Positions 1 to 7,841 of a stretch of 64,000 nucleotides of DNA are shown here, piece by piece. Under the pieces are notes generated by a model. The model was not told the DNA's origin and did no database searches. It saw only the letters and a list, made by a program, of their open reading frames with translations. The DNA is from Streptomyces sp. DG2A-72. GTDB taxonomy: Bacteria > Actinomycetota > Actinomycetes > Streptomycetales > Streptomycetaceae. Every line of letters begins with the position of its first letter. The first letter of the stretch is position 1. The translations under genes and the position numbers were made by a program. The stretch lies in the NCBI RefSeq assembly GCF_030499575.1, contig NZ_JASTLC010000001.1, positions 6,348,001 through 6,412,000 of the forward strand, in the 5' to 3' direction.

Positions 1-2090
1 AGGTCCGCGGGGACGATGTCGTTGGTGTGGCAGACGCTGAGCGCGCTCGCCAGATGCCAGGCGACGAGCAGCCCGGCGAGCACGTCGAAGGGTGCGGTGC
101 CGTCCGCGACGGACCGCTCCACCAGGTCCGCGAGGCGCGGCGGCTGCCGGGCGGGCGCGTCGGCGTCGGCGACCGGAGCCATCGCCAGCCAGGGCGGGCT
201 GTCGTCGAGTCCGGTGCCGAGCAGGCTGGGTGCGTACCGTCCGTGCAGCCGCGCCAGTACCTTGGCCTCGACCTCCAGCAACCGGGCGTTCGCGGCGGGC
301 AGATCGGGCCGTGGGGTGCGCAGGACCGCCCATCGGCCGTGTTCGTCGACGGCCCGGTATGCCACGGTCCGCCGGCCGCGGCGCCGACCGCGCAGCTCGT
401 ACGGGCCGAGGCGGCGCGGGTCGGTGTCGGTGAGCGGGCTCCAGTCGTCGTCGGCGGGCGGCTGCGGATCGGGCGGTGTCGGTCCGCCGGTCCGCCGTCC
501 GACCGGCACCCCGAACCGCTCCAGCAGCCGCCGCTCCACGCTGGTGAACGGCCGGTGCGAGACGGGGAGTTCGGCGGAGCCGTCCGGGTGGGCGAGCCAG
601 GCGGGGAAGTCGGGGGAGTTGCCCGCCAGTTGCTCCAGGCGGCGGCCGATGCTGCGGCTGGTGCTGAGGAGTTCGGCCTGCGGTACGGCGTCAAGGAGCA
701 CCGACTTGGCGTCCTCGCTGAAGTCGAAGACCCGGTGCTTGGCGGGCAGCGGGCCCGGCACCGGCGCCGGATGCGGCCGGACCAGGCCGCCCAGGAACAC
801 CTCCGCGAGATGCGAGGTCCGGGCCGGCCACGGCACCGCCGTCTGCACCAGCCGCATCACCGGCACCGACAGCGGTGACACGGCGGCGAGATGGGCGGCG
901 AGCCGGTACGCCTCCGGGGTGGCCGCGTCCCGGAAGTGCTGCGCGCTGTGCAGATCGCCGGCCGCGGTGACGGCGGCGTACGGGCTGGGCCGGGACAGCA
1001 GCGGCAGCTCCATGGTCGTGCCCGGCGAGGCGAGCAGCCGCGCCCAGTCGCCGAGCGCGCGGGCGGTGGGCTCCAGGACCGGCACCGGGACGCCCTCGAA
1101 GCGGGCCAGGCCGGGCAGGACCGGGTCGGCGATCTGCCAGGAGGTGTTGGCGCCGCCGATGTGCCGGGTCGTGGCCTGCCAGCGCTCGGCGCGGATGCCG
1201 GACGCCTCCCACATGTCGGGCGGCAGGGTGTGCAGCAGGGCGACGGGGCCGCGGTCGGCCCACGTCCGCAGCAGCTCGTACAGCGCGGGGTGGCGCCAGG
1301 CCGTGCCCATGCCGTCGCTGACGACGAGGACGAGGGTGCGGCCCGTCGGGTCGTTGACCGTGGTCGTCGGCAGGGACGTGCTGTGCTGCTCGAACGGCCG
1401 GGCGTGCAGCCGGGGTCCGCGGGCGGAGCGGGTGTCCAGGCCGAGGACGCGGGTGGTCGCGAAGGCGCCGAGGCGTTCCAGCAGGACGCGCAGTTCGGCG
1501 CCGAGCCGGTGCCACAGCAGCATCGACAGGCCGTCGTCGACGAGGAGTACGAGGTGCAGCCAGCGTTCCTGCACGGGCCGCTGCACCACGTCCGGCAGCC
1601 CCGTCTCGGCGAGCTCGGCCGCGGTGCGCTCCTCGTCGATCTCCCGCCGGTGCCGGCTGGCGTGCCGGCGGCGCAACGGCCGTAGCGCACGGCCGAGTTC
1701 CAGCTCGTTGCCCAGCGCCTTGCTCTCCGGGACGCGCACCGGCATCGCCGACCGCGGCCGGGGCTCGGGCCGCCGCTCGGGGGGCGGGATCCGCGCCGGC
1801 GCGGAGCGGGCCGACGCGTACAGCGAGGGCGCGGTGAGGTCGGGCAGGTCGTCACCCTCCGGACGCGGCGTGGGCGCCGGCGGCGTCTCGGTGTCCGATG
1901 CGGTGGCGGAGGCCTCGGGCGGGGCGGGGCGGGGGGCGTGCAGGTCCCGGGTGAGCGGGGCGACCTTTCCCGCGGGCAGCCGGCGGGCCAGCCAGAGCAC
2001 GTCGAGGACCTGGTCGGCGTCCAGATCGTGGCCGCATGCGCGAAGCACCCGCAACGCCTCGCCGAGCCGCTCACCTCCGGCCATGGTCAC
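1..2090 (-). CDS. vWA-like/SAV_2336-type protein with degenerate kinase tail (partial)
   Basis: Last gene of the VMAP operon; it runs off the left edge, so its C-terminus is missing. The frame is open over about 694 codons from GTG 2090 or ATG 2084, 108 bp after the MoxR stop. The N-terminus (MAGGERLGEALRVLRACG...) is followed by a Pro/Ala-rich linker. A von Willebrand A-like core follows: a hydrophobic strand ending in DDGLS at residues 183-187 (MIDAS-like) and VVSDGMG around 254-260. From about residue 555 a protein-kinase N-lobe-like region begins (GPYELRG..., TVAYRAVDEHG, WAVLRTPR). The beta-3 lysine position reads Arg589, so this part may be a pseudokinase. From family knowledge this is the 'SAV_2336 N-terminal domain-related' group; a role as the vWA partner of MoxR and VMAP is inferred from motifs and operon. 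Confidence 0.75.
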   Translation of the reverse strand, partial: MTMAGGERLGEALRVLRACGHDLDADQVLDVLWLARRLPAGKVAPLTRDLHAPRPAPPEASATASDTETPPAPTPRPEGDDLPDLTAPSLYASARSAPARIPPPERRPEPRPRSAMPVRVPESKALGNELELGRALRPLRRRHASRHRREIDEERTAAELAETGLPDVVQRPVQERWLHLVLLVDDGLSMLLWHRLGAELRVLLERLGAFATTRVLGLDTRSARGPRLHARPFEQHSTSLPTTTVNDPTGRTLVLVVSDGMGTAWRHPALYELLRTWADRGPVALLHTLPPDMWEASGIRAERWQATTRHIGGANTSWQIADPVLPGLARFEGVPVPVLEPTARALGDWARLLASPGTTMELPLLSRPSPYAAVTAAGDLHSAQHFRDAATPEAYRLAAHLAAVSPLSVPVMRLVQTAVPWPARTSHLAEVFLGGLVRPHPAPVPGPLPAKHRVFDFSEDAKSVLLDAVPQAELLSTSRSIGRRLEQLAGNSPDFPAWLAHPDGSAELPVSHRPFTSVERRLLERFGVPVGRRTGGPTPPDPQPPADDDWSPLTDTDPRRLGPYELRGRRRGRRTVAYRAVDEHGRWAVLRTPRPDLPAANARLLEVEAKVLARLHGRYAPSLLGTGLDDSPPWLAMAPVADADAPARQPPRLADLVERSVADGTAPFDVLAGLLVAWHLASALSVCHTNDIVPAD

Positions 2091-2198
2091 CGCGCCCTCA
2101 GTCCACGCGGGGCGGCGTCGGGGCCGGCTTCCTCGGTGCGGCGATCCCCCTCGGTACGACCCTTCCCGCCGGCGATACGAGACTGTCCCCCGGCCATC

Positions 2199-3149
2199 TC
2201 ACAGCGCCCCGGTGAGCTGATGCAGTACCGCGTCGAGCAGGCCCTCCGCGTCGAGGTCGACCCCGCCGGCCCGCAGGAAGACGGCGTTGAGGAGTTGGTC
2301 GGTGGCCAGTTCGCCCGGTGCCCGGCGGCGCAGGAATGCCTCCAGGAGGTCGTCGGCCTCGCGCAGCGCCTCCTCGCCGAGGTGCGCGGCGACGATCGCG
2401 CGCAGCCGCTCCTCGTCGGGCACGGGCAGGTCGAGGCGGATACAGCGGCGCAGGAACGCGGGCGGGAAGTCGCGCTCGCCGTTGCTGGTGATGACGACGA
2501 CCGGGAACTCCTCGCACTGGATCCGGCCCTTGTGCACACCGACCGTGCCCCGGTGGTCGGCGGTCTGCACCTCCACCTCGGTGACGTCCTCGGGCAGCCG
2601 GGTCAGCTCGGGTATCTCGAAGACGCCCTCCTCGAACACCGTCAGCAGATCGTTGGGCAGGTCCACATCGCCCTTGTCCATCTCGTCGATCAGCAGTGCA
2701 CGCGGCGTGGGACTCGGCACCAGCGCCGTGCCGAGCGGACCCAGCCGGATGAACGTGCCGATGGACGGCTCGTGTTCGCCCCGGTCACGACTGAGCGTGG
2801 TCTCGCGCAGCCGCCCGATCGCGTCGTACTGGTAGAGCGCCTCCCGCACGGTGGAGCGGCTGTTGATCGGCCAGCGCAACAGGGCACCGAGGCTCAGTTC
2901 ATGTGCGACGGCCCGCGCCAGCGAGGACTTGCCGGTCCCGGCGGGGCCGGTGACCAGCAGCGGGCGGCGCAGATGCAGCGCGGCGTTGACGACGTCCGCG
3001 TGCTTGGGCTCGATCAGATACGGCAGCTCCGGCCGCCCGCCCGCGCCGGGAGCGAAGCGGCGCCACGGCGGGGCCGGCGGAAGGGCGACGGCACGGGGCA
3101 CGCCGTCGCCGCGGAAGAGGTGCCAGTCGGCCTCGGCAGCGGGGGTCAT
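2199..3149 (-). CDS. MoxR-type AAA+ ATPase of VMAP system
   Basis: 316-residue AAA+ ATPase. Walker A is VTGPAGTGKSSLARAVAHEL near residue 70; Walker B is ALLIDEMDKGDVDLPNDLL; sensor 1 is VVVITSNGERDFPPAFLRR, the Asn-containing form usual for MoxR proteins. Its ATG (3149) overlaps the TGA of the upstream trypsin gene as ATGA, which indicates translational coupling. MoxR ATPases commonly work with vWA-domain partners as chaperone-like remodelers, and here a vWA-like gene follows directly. Within the operon it is the likely ATP-driven switch that couples the sensor and the protease-bearing VMAP protein. The assignment to the AAA+ MoxR family is firm; the biological role is inferred. Confidence 0.9.
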   Translation of the reverse strand: MTPAAEADWHLFRGDGVPRAVALPPAPPWRRFAPGAGGRPELPYLIEPKHADVVNAALHLRRPLLVTGPAGTGKSSLARAVAHELSLGALLRWPINSRSTVREALYQYDAIGRLRETTLSRDRGEHEPSIGTFIRLGPLGTALVPSPTPRALLIDEMDKGDVDLPNDLLTVFEEGVFEIPELTRLPEDVTEVEVQTADHRGTVGVHKGRIQCEEFPVVVITSNGERDFPPAFLRRCIRLDLPVPDEERLRAIVAAHLGEEALREADDLLEAFLRRRAPGELATDQLLNAVFLRAGGVDLDAEGLLDAVLHQLTGAL

Positions 3150-5296
3150 GCGCTCTCCTGGGGTTCGGTCAGGTGCAGTCGGGGCACGGTACGGTCGGCG
3201 TCGGCCCAGGCGAGGACGGGTCGCCCGGGGTATTCCCGCGGGTGGAGCACGGTGTTGGCGCGGTAGGAGCGGACCTTGTCGGGCAGCTCCCGGGTGGCGG
3301 CCTCGGCCAGCCGCTCGACGGCGTGCGAGTCCTGGTCCCGGGCGCGGTCCCACACCACCACCGGTATGCCCATGGCGAGACAGATCTGCACGATGCGGTC
3401 CCGGTGTTCCGCGGGCACGTCGACCAAGACGCGGACCGCGTCGAGACGGTCCATCAGCTCGGCGTAGAGGGTCTTCGGGTCGAGGGACGCGCCCGAGACG
3501 ACGAGGGTTGCTCCGGTGTCCAGCAGCCGCCAGCGGCGCCGCCAGTCGGGCTGGAAGCGCTCGTGCCTGCGCAGCAGATCGGGGCAGTGCACGACCAGCG
3601 GGTACTCGACCCCGAGCACGCCCGGCACGATCTGGCCGGGGGCCTGCGCCTCCCATTCGTCGACGGGCAGGTTGAGGCTCTTGTCGTCCACGAGGACTTC
3701 GACGAGCGGGCGTTCGGCGTCCTCGGTGGCCGGGGTGAGGGTCTCCAGGACCCGGATCAGCTCGCGGGCGGCCTCCCGAGCCGTGTACGACGGGGAGGTG
3801 TCCGTCGAGACCTGGCGGGGACCGGTGCCCTCGTCGCACCAGATCCGCAGCCGGTGCCGCCCGGGCTCCGCCGCTCTCACCTGCACCAGCACCCGTACCC
3901 GCGACCGGCCGCGGACGGCGCGGGCCCACTCCAGGCCGTCCGAGCGCCGTTCGGCGAGCGCGGAGCGGGGGATGCCCAGCCGTTTCGCCACCCCGTCCGA
4001 CCAGATGCGCAGCCGCGCGCGATGCTCCTGGGCGCAGAGCGCACCGACGTACTCCAGCACCCGCAGCAGTGCCGGGACCCGGGGTTCGCCGTCCTCGGAG
4101 CGGCCGTCGCCGGGCAGGGTCTCCAGGTGGTCGATGAGCGCGTCGAGCGTCTCGCCGCCGGGGAACGCGGCGGCCAGCGGCAGTGCGGCGCGCACCGCCT
4201 CGGCGAACCGCGCGAGCACGCCCGGGTCCAGGTCGCGCAGCCGCGCGTGCAGTTGGTGGTGCTCCCGCGGGGAGAGCAGCCGCGGCACCCGGGAGAGCTG
4301 TCCGGCGGCCAGGATCCGGTCGGCCGCCTCGGGGTGGTTGTTCCGCAGCAGTCCGGTCAGCACGGGTAACGCACGCGGGTGCTGAAGGAGGAACGCCGCG
4401 AACTCCTCGACGGCCGGGGGTGTCACGTCACCGCCGTGTCCGACGCCGCATTCCGTGGCCAGCCGCCTGGCCACGTCGCCGAGTTCGGACCCGGTGGGCA
4501 GCGCGTCGCCGATCGCCTCGGCGAGCAGCCCGAAGGCGGCTTCGTCGGGGCCGGCGGACGCGGGCCCGGTGAGGTCGGGGACGCCCGCGGTGCGCAGCTC
4601 GGCCTCGATGCGCTGCCAGGGGATGCCCCAGCTGCGGCGGATCAGATGCTGGGGGTCGGGCGGGACGGGTCGCCCGTTCGTGGCGTCGCGGGGCGGCATG
4701 AAGTGGGCGGCGACCAGGCCGACGACCGCCTTCTCGTGCAGGCACCACAGTGGGCCGCCGCTGTAACCGGGCCCGACGGCCATGCCGGTGGCCTCCCCGT
4801 CGAGGTAGGCGATCGGCCCGTCGTCGGTCTTGACCTTCAGGTCGGCGAACGTGGCGTCGTGCCCGCTCGCATGCCAGGCGCGCACCTCCTGCCCGGCACG
4901 CAGCGCGCTCCGGTGGGGCGGCGCCGGGGTGCTGCCGGGCGGTGCGTCGACCCGCAGCACGGCGAGGTCGCCGAGCCATTCGTCGGCGCTGTGGTGCACC
5001 GGGCCGCCTTCCTTGGCGCGCGGCGGGATCCAGTGGGCGACGCGCGCGGGGCAGCGCTCATATCTGCCGTACGGCATCCGGATGGCGACGTGCAGCTCAC
5101 CCGGGCCCGGTGTGCGCACCTCGAACGGATGCCGGCCGAGCGCGTCGTTGACGACATGGGCGCAGGTCAGCACGGTGTCCGCGGCGAGCACGAGACCGGC
5201 CCCCGCCCATCGGCCCTCCGGGCCGCCGACGGACACCGAGTACGGGGCCGGATCGTGGAACGCGGGCAGCGGGGCTCTGAACCACCCCACGCTCAC
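3146..5296 (-). CDS. VMAP protein with N-terminal trypsin-like protease
   Basis: 716 residues from a GTG start that overlaps the upstream stop as GTGA. The N-terminal quarter is a trypsin-like serine protease with a visible triad: His47 (LTCAHVVN), Asp110 (GDLAVLRVD) and Ser179 (GPGYSGGPL). A helical middle part (about 255-410, rich in Leu/Arg/Glu) follows. The C-terminal region (about 420-700) has the features of the VMAP C-terminal domain: LVEVLVDDKSLNLPVDEWE, a beta-strand-rich core and PVVVWDRARDQD near the end. There is no signal peptide, so the protease is expected in the cytoplasm. In vWA-MoxR-associated conflict systems this protein carries the effector, and here that would be the protease. 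Activation by the neighbouring ATPase is inferred. Confidence 0.85.
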   Translation of the reverse strand: MSVGWFRAPLPAFHDPAPYSVSVGGPEGRWAGAGLVLAADTVLTCAHVVNDALGRHPFEVRTPGPGELHVAIRMPYGRYERCPARVAHWIPPRAKEGGPVHHSADEWLGDLAVLRVDAPPGSTPAPPHRSALRAGQEVRAWHASGHDATFADLKVKTDDGPIAYLDGEATGMAVGPGYSGGPLWCLHEKAVVGLVAAHFMPPRDATNGRPVPPDPQHLIRRSWGIPWQRIEAELRTAGVPDLTGPASAGPDEAAFGLLAEAIGDALPTGSELGDVARRLATECGVGHGGDVTPPAVEEFAAFLLQHPRALPVLTGLLRNNHPEAADRILAAGQLSRVPRLLSPREHHQLHARLRDLDPGVLARFAEAVRAALPLAAAFPGGETLDALIDHLETLPGDGRSEDGEPRVPALLRVLEYVGALCAQEHRARLRIWSDGVAKRLGIPRSALAERRSDGLEWARAVRGRSRVRVLVQVRAAEPGRHRLRIWCDEGTGPRQVSTDTSPSYTAREAARELIRVLETLTPATEDAERPLVEVLVDDKSLNLPVDEWEAQAPGQIVPGVLGVEYPLVVHCPDLLRRHERFQPDWRRRWRLLDTGATLVVSGASLDPKTLYAELMDRLDAVRVLVDVPAEHRDRIVQICLAMGIPVVVWDRARDQDSHAVERLAEAATRELPDKVRSYRANTVLHPREYPGRPVLAWADADRTVPRLHLTEPQESA

Positions 5297-5697
5297 TCCA
5301 GGCCCGGAGCCGGCGCGAGGGCCGTGGCTCCCGTCGGGTTCCAGGTGGCCGTCACGGTGAGGTGGGCCTGCCCCTTGGCGCCGACGATGCCGAGCTTGAG
5401 ATCCTGCCCGACCTGGACCCCGAGGGTCACGCTCAGCTCGGTCGGCGGCTGCGGCGCGGCCCGTACGGCGTCGTGGACCTCCTGCAGCAGCGGCCCGAGC
5501 GGCCGGAGCGCCGCCCGCAGCGTGCCCGCCGCCAGGGAGGCCACGGCCCCGCCGCCGGAGGACACCGGCACCGCCCGTCCCATGCCTTCCGGAAGCGCCC
5601 CGCCCGGCTCGGGCGGCCCCTCCTGAGGGGCGGCGGGCGCCAGCAGGAACCTGACCGGTGTGCCGTCGTCGAACTGCAACTCCGCTGAGGTGGACAT
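5293..5697 (-). CDS. Trypsin-co-occurring domain (Trypco1) protein
   Basis: 134-residue protein from ATG 5697 (MSTSAELQFDDGTPVRFLLAP). A longer reading from 5799 is possible, but the homologous-looking part begins at this Met. The visible core is a beta-rich N-terminus, a Gly/Pro-rich linker, a short helix (LRPLGPLLQEVHDAVR) and a C-terminal sheet (ELSVTLGVQVGQDLKLGIVGA). This is the pattern of the small Trypco1 family named for its co-occurrence with trypsin-like VMAP proteins. It is the first gene of the operon and its TGA overlaps the GTG of the protease gene. No Shine-Dalgarno is evident, and a perfect inverted repeat lies directly upstream. The molecular function is unknown. Confidence 0.75.
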   Translation of the reverse strand: MSTSAELQFDDGTPVRFLLAPAAPQEGPPEPGGALPEGMGRAVPVSSGGGAVASLAAGTLRAALRPLGPLLQEVHDAVRAAPQPPTELSVTLGVQVGQDLKLGIVGAKGQAHLTVTATWNPTGATALAPAPGLE

Positions 5698-5712
5698 GGT
5701 CACATTGTGACC
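5698..5712. promoter_or_regulatory. Perfect inverted repeat abutting the VMAP operon start
   Basis: The sequence GGTCAC-ATT-GTGACC is a perfect 6+6 bp palindrome with a 3-bp centre. It ends one base upstream of the ATG of the first operon gene (5697). A repressor-type operator, or a hairpin covering a leaderless start, are both possible. Nothing else in the preceding 160 bp looks like a promoter element that can be named with confidence. Confidence 0.45.
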
Positions 5713-5874
5713 GACGGCGGGGACCATGACAGGAGCACGTGTCATCAACTCGGCTGAAAATCCCGGTCGTTGCTGGGTGCTCGACAGGGCGGGGGGCACC
5801 TCAGAAACCTGCTCGACTCGGTGGCCGCCCCGGCCTGGAGCGGGCCGTCGCGGGATACCGGGGACCGGCCTCCG

Positions 5875-6780
5875 TCAGTCCCGTAGCCGCTTCTCGAACC
5901 AGTGGTGGGCGTAGACGTGGTCGACGTACGCCGGGATCTCCCGGTATCCGCACGCCCGGTACATCGCCTGCGCCTCCGTGAGCACCGCGTGCGTGTCCAG
6001 TCGTACGACGTCGAAGGCGCGGCGTCGGCCCTCCCGCTCCAGGGCGTCGAGGATCCGGCGGGCGAGCCCCAGGCGCCGGGCGTCCGGATGCACCCACACA
6101 TGGCGGATCTCGCCGACGCCGTCCTCCAGCCGCCGCAGCGCACCGCATCCCACCGGCCTGTCCTCCTCGTACGCCACGAAGAACGCCCCGGCGTCCCCGG
6201 ACACCTCCTCGGGCCGTACGAGGTCGGACTTGTCGAACCCTTCCGGGAAGCGGTCGTCGATGTCGGCGGCGTAGGCGTCGAGGCAGGCCCGGGCGTCCTC
6301 GGAGGCGCCGTCGACGAGGTCGACGGTGATGGCGGCGAGGCGCAGCAGGCGGCGGGTGGTGGTCATCGCCTCCGTGAGGTCGGCGCGCTGCCGGTCGGTG
6401 AGGCCGCCGAGGAGGTGGGCCACGAGGGCGTTGGCCCGGCGCTGCTGTTCCTTCAGCTCGACGTGCCCGGCCGGGGTCAGCTCGACCATCCGCAGCCGGT
6501 TGTCGTCGGGGTGCACGGCGATACGGACCATGCCCTGCGCCTCCAGGGCCTTCGCCATCCGGCTCAAGTACCCGGCGTCCAGGCCGAGCCGGCTCCTCAG
6601 CTCGCGCAGGGGCACCCCCGCCGCGCTCTCGGAGATCTCGAACAGCAGCCGGGCCTCGCCGAGCGGACGGTCCTGGCCGAGGTAGTGGTCGTCGAGCGCG
6701 CCGATACGGCGCGTGAAGTAGCGGTTGAACCGGCGGAAGGCCGTCACGTGTTCCGTTGAGACTGGTGAGACTGGCTCCAT
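5875..6780 (-). CDS. MarR regulator fused to GNAT acetyltransferase
   Basis: 301 residues. Residues 1-150 are a MarR-type winged helix: a helical N-terminus, the HTH PLRELRSRLGLDAGYLSRMAKAL and the wing VRIAVHPDDNRLRMVELTPAG. Residues 150-301 form a GNAT domain: DRPVGCGALRRLEDGVGEIR, then VHPDARRLGLARRILDALE as the acetyl-CoA loop, and AMYRACGYREI near the end. This two-domain architecture is common in actinobacteria and is usually annotated as a bifunctional HTH/GNAT protein. The substrate is unknown. A MarR-like palindrome sits 5 bp before the start codon, so autoregulation is likely. It is transcribed toward the VMAP operon but separated from it by about 180 bp. Confidence 0.9.
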   Translation of the reverse strand: MEPVSPVSTEHVTAFRRFNRYFTRRIGALDDHYLGQDRPLGEARLLFEISESAAGVPLRELRSRLGLDAGYLSRMAKALEAQGMVRIAVHPDDNRLRMVELTPAGHVELKEQQRRANALVAHLLGGLTDRQRADLTEAMTTTRRLLRLAAITVDLVDGASEDARACLDAYAADIDDRFPEGFDKSDLVRPEEVSGDAGAFFVAYEEDRPVGCGALRRLEDGVGEIRHVWVHPDARRLGLARRILDALEREGRRRAFDVVRLDTHAVLTEAQAMYRACGYREIPAYVDHVYAHHWFEKRLRD

Positions 6781-6784
6781 ATTT

Positions 6785-6802
6785 CTTTGACTTTAGTCAA
6801 AG
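6785..6802. promoter_or_regulatory. MarR-type operator upstream of the MarR/GNAT gene
   Basis: CTTTGACT-TT-AGTCAAAG is a perfect 8+8 bp inverted repeat with a 2-bp centre, 5 bp upstream of the ATG at 6780. It is markedly AT-rich for this genome. Its length and symmetry fit a MarR dimer site, and its position would block transcription start or an early elongation step. Autoregulation is inferred. Confidence 0.65.
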
Positions 6803-6952
6803 GATGCGGGCTCGTCCACCGTTGGGCGAGACAGCCTCTTCACCTGGTTCTTGCGGGGAGGGGAGGATTCAAACGCTCTGCAACTCCTCCTGGAGCTTGC
6901 CGATGTCGACCGTCTCGTCCGGTGACGGCGTCTTCGACGGGACCGGCTTGTC

Positions 6953-7639
6953 CTAGTCCGTGAACGTCAGGGTCGTGTCGGCACCGTCACCCTGCTGCGT
7001 GGCCTCGACCAGGTGGTGCGGGGAGTCGGCGGTGACGTAGAGGGTGGCCCGCGTGCCGGCCTCCTCGCCCTTGAGCGGGATCACCTTGGTGCCGTCGCGG
7101 GTCGTCTCCTCGCCCTTCGTCAGGGAGACGGGGTCGGCCGTGGAGCCGGAATCCGTGCCGATGTCCTTCTGGAAGTTGTTCAGGTCGCAGATGTCGGCCA
7201 TGCCCTTGAGCACGGCGTCGTCGGTGGAGCCGTGGATGTAGCGGTTCTTGAAGAGCTCGGCGACCGCGTCGCCCTGGCTGCCGGGCACCTGCGCCTTCCA
7301 GGACGCGGTGTCGGGCTTCATCCACACCTCGTCGCCCTGCTTGACGATCTCGACGCTGCCGCCGCCCCTGCTCATCCTCATCGTGCCGACGCAGTTGCCG
7401 TCGCGGTCGAGGGAGAGGTCCATCGAGGTCGGCTGGGTCTTGCTCGTGCTCGCCGCCTTGCTGCGGTCCGTCAGTTCCAGATGGACGGACTTCGCGTCGA
7501 GGAGGTTGTCCTTCGCCTGCTCGGCGAGCTGCTGTGCGGTGAGGTCGTCGCCGTCCGACGCCATGGCCGTCGAGGCCACGGCGGGGGAGAGGACCAGGGC
7601 CGCGCTCGCCGCCACGCAGGTCAGCGTCCTCCTGGCCAT
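6953..7639 (-). CDS. Secreted LppX/LprG-like protein with internal amber stop near the C-terminus
   Basis: 228 residues from ATG 7639, chosen because GGAGGTGA lies 8 bp upstream. A Sec signal peptide covers about residues 1-30 (MARRTLTCVAASAALVLSP... with AMA before SDGDD). The mature part resembles actinobacterial LppX/LprAFG-type proteins: AKSVHLELTDRSK, VEIVKQGDEVWMK, ATLYVTADSPHHLVEAT and a final TLTFTD. The lipobox Cys is not obvious, so it may be freely secreted. The frame stops at TAG (6953-6955) but continues protein-like for 27 codons (DKPVPSKTPSPDETVD... LQEEL...) to a TGA at 6869-6871. One changed base would restore a sense codon such as Tyr. Confidence 0.75.
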   Translation of the reverse strand: MARRTLTCVAASAALVLSPAVASTAMASDGDDLTAQQLAEQAKDNLLDAKSVHLELTDRSKAASTSKTQPTSMDLSLDRDGNCVGTMRMSRGGGSVEIVKQGDEVWMKPDTASWKAQVPGSQGDAVAELFKNRYIHGSTDDAVLKGMADICDLNNFQKDIGTDSGSTADPVSLTKGEETTRDGTKVIPLKGEEAGTRATLYVTADSPHHLVEATQQGDGADTTLTFTD

Positions 7640-7841
7640 GGCGTCACCTCCGGATCCGCCGGATCCGCTACCACCCCAGGCCACGTTTCGCCCTATTTGC
7701 CCGCATGTTCAGTGACGCGGCCCACTTTCGGCCATGAATTGCGCATGCATCAGCGAGGCCGGGGGCATGCGCTCACGGTCCCCGAGGGTGACACTTCTGT
7801 GACTCAGGGGAACTGAACAGGAACGGAAGGCAATACCGATC

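Noticed and set aside
2087..2197. 36-codon frame between the MoxR and vWA genes, ending over the GTG start
   Set aside because: It is short, has no family resemblance and a repetitive Gly/Arg composition. It could be a coupling leader but there is no evidence.
16..2220. Long plus-strand open frame opposite the vWA-like gene
   Set aside because: The translation is Ser/Arg-rich with no domain, while the minus strand carries a clear protein through the window edge. High GC makes antisense frames common.
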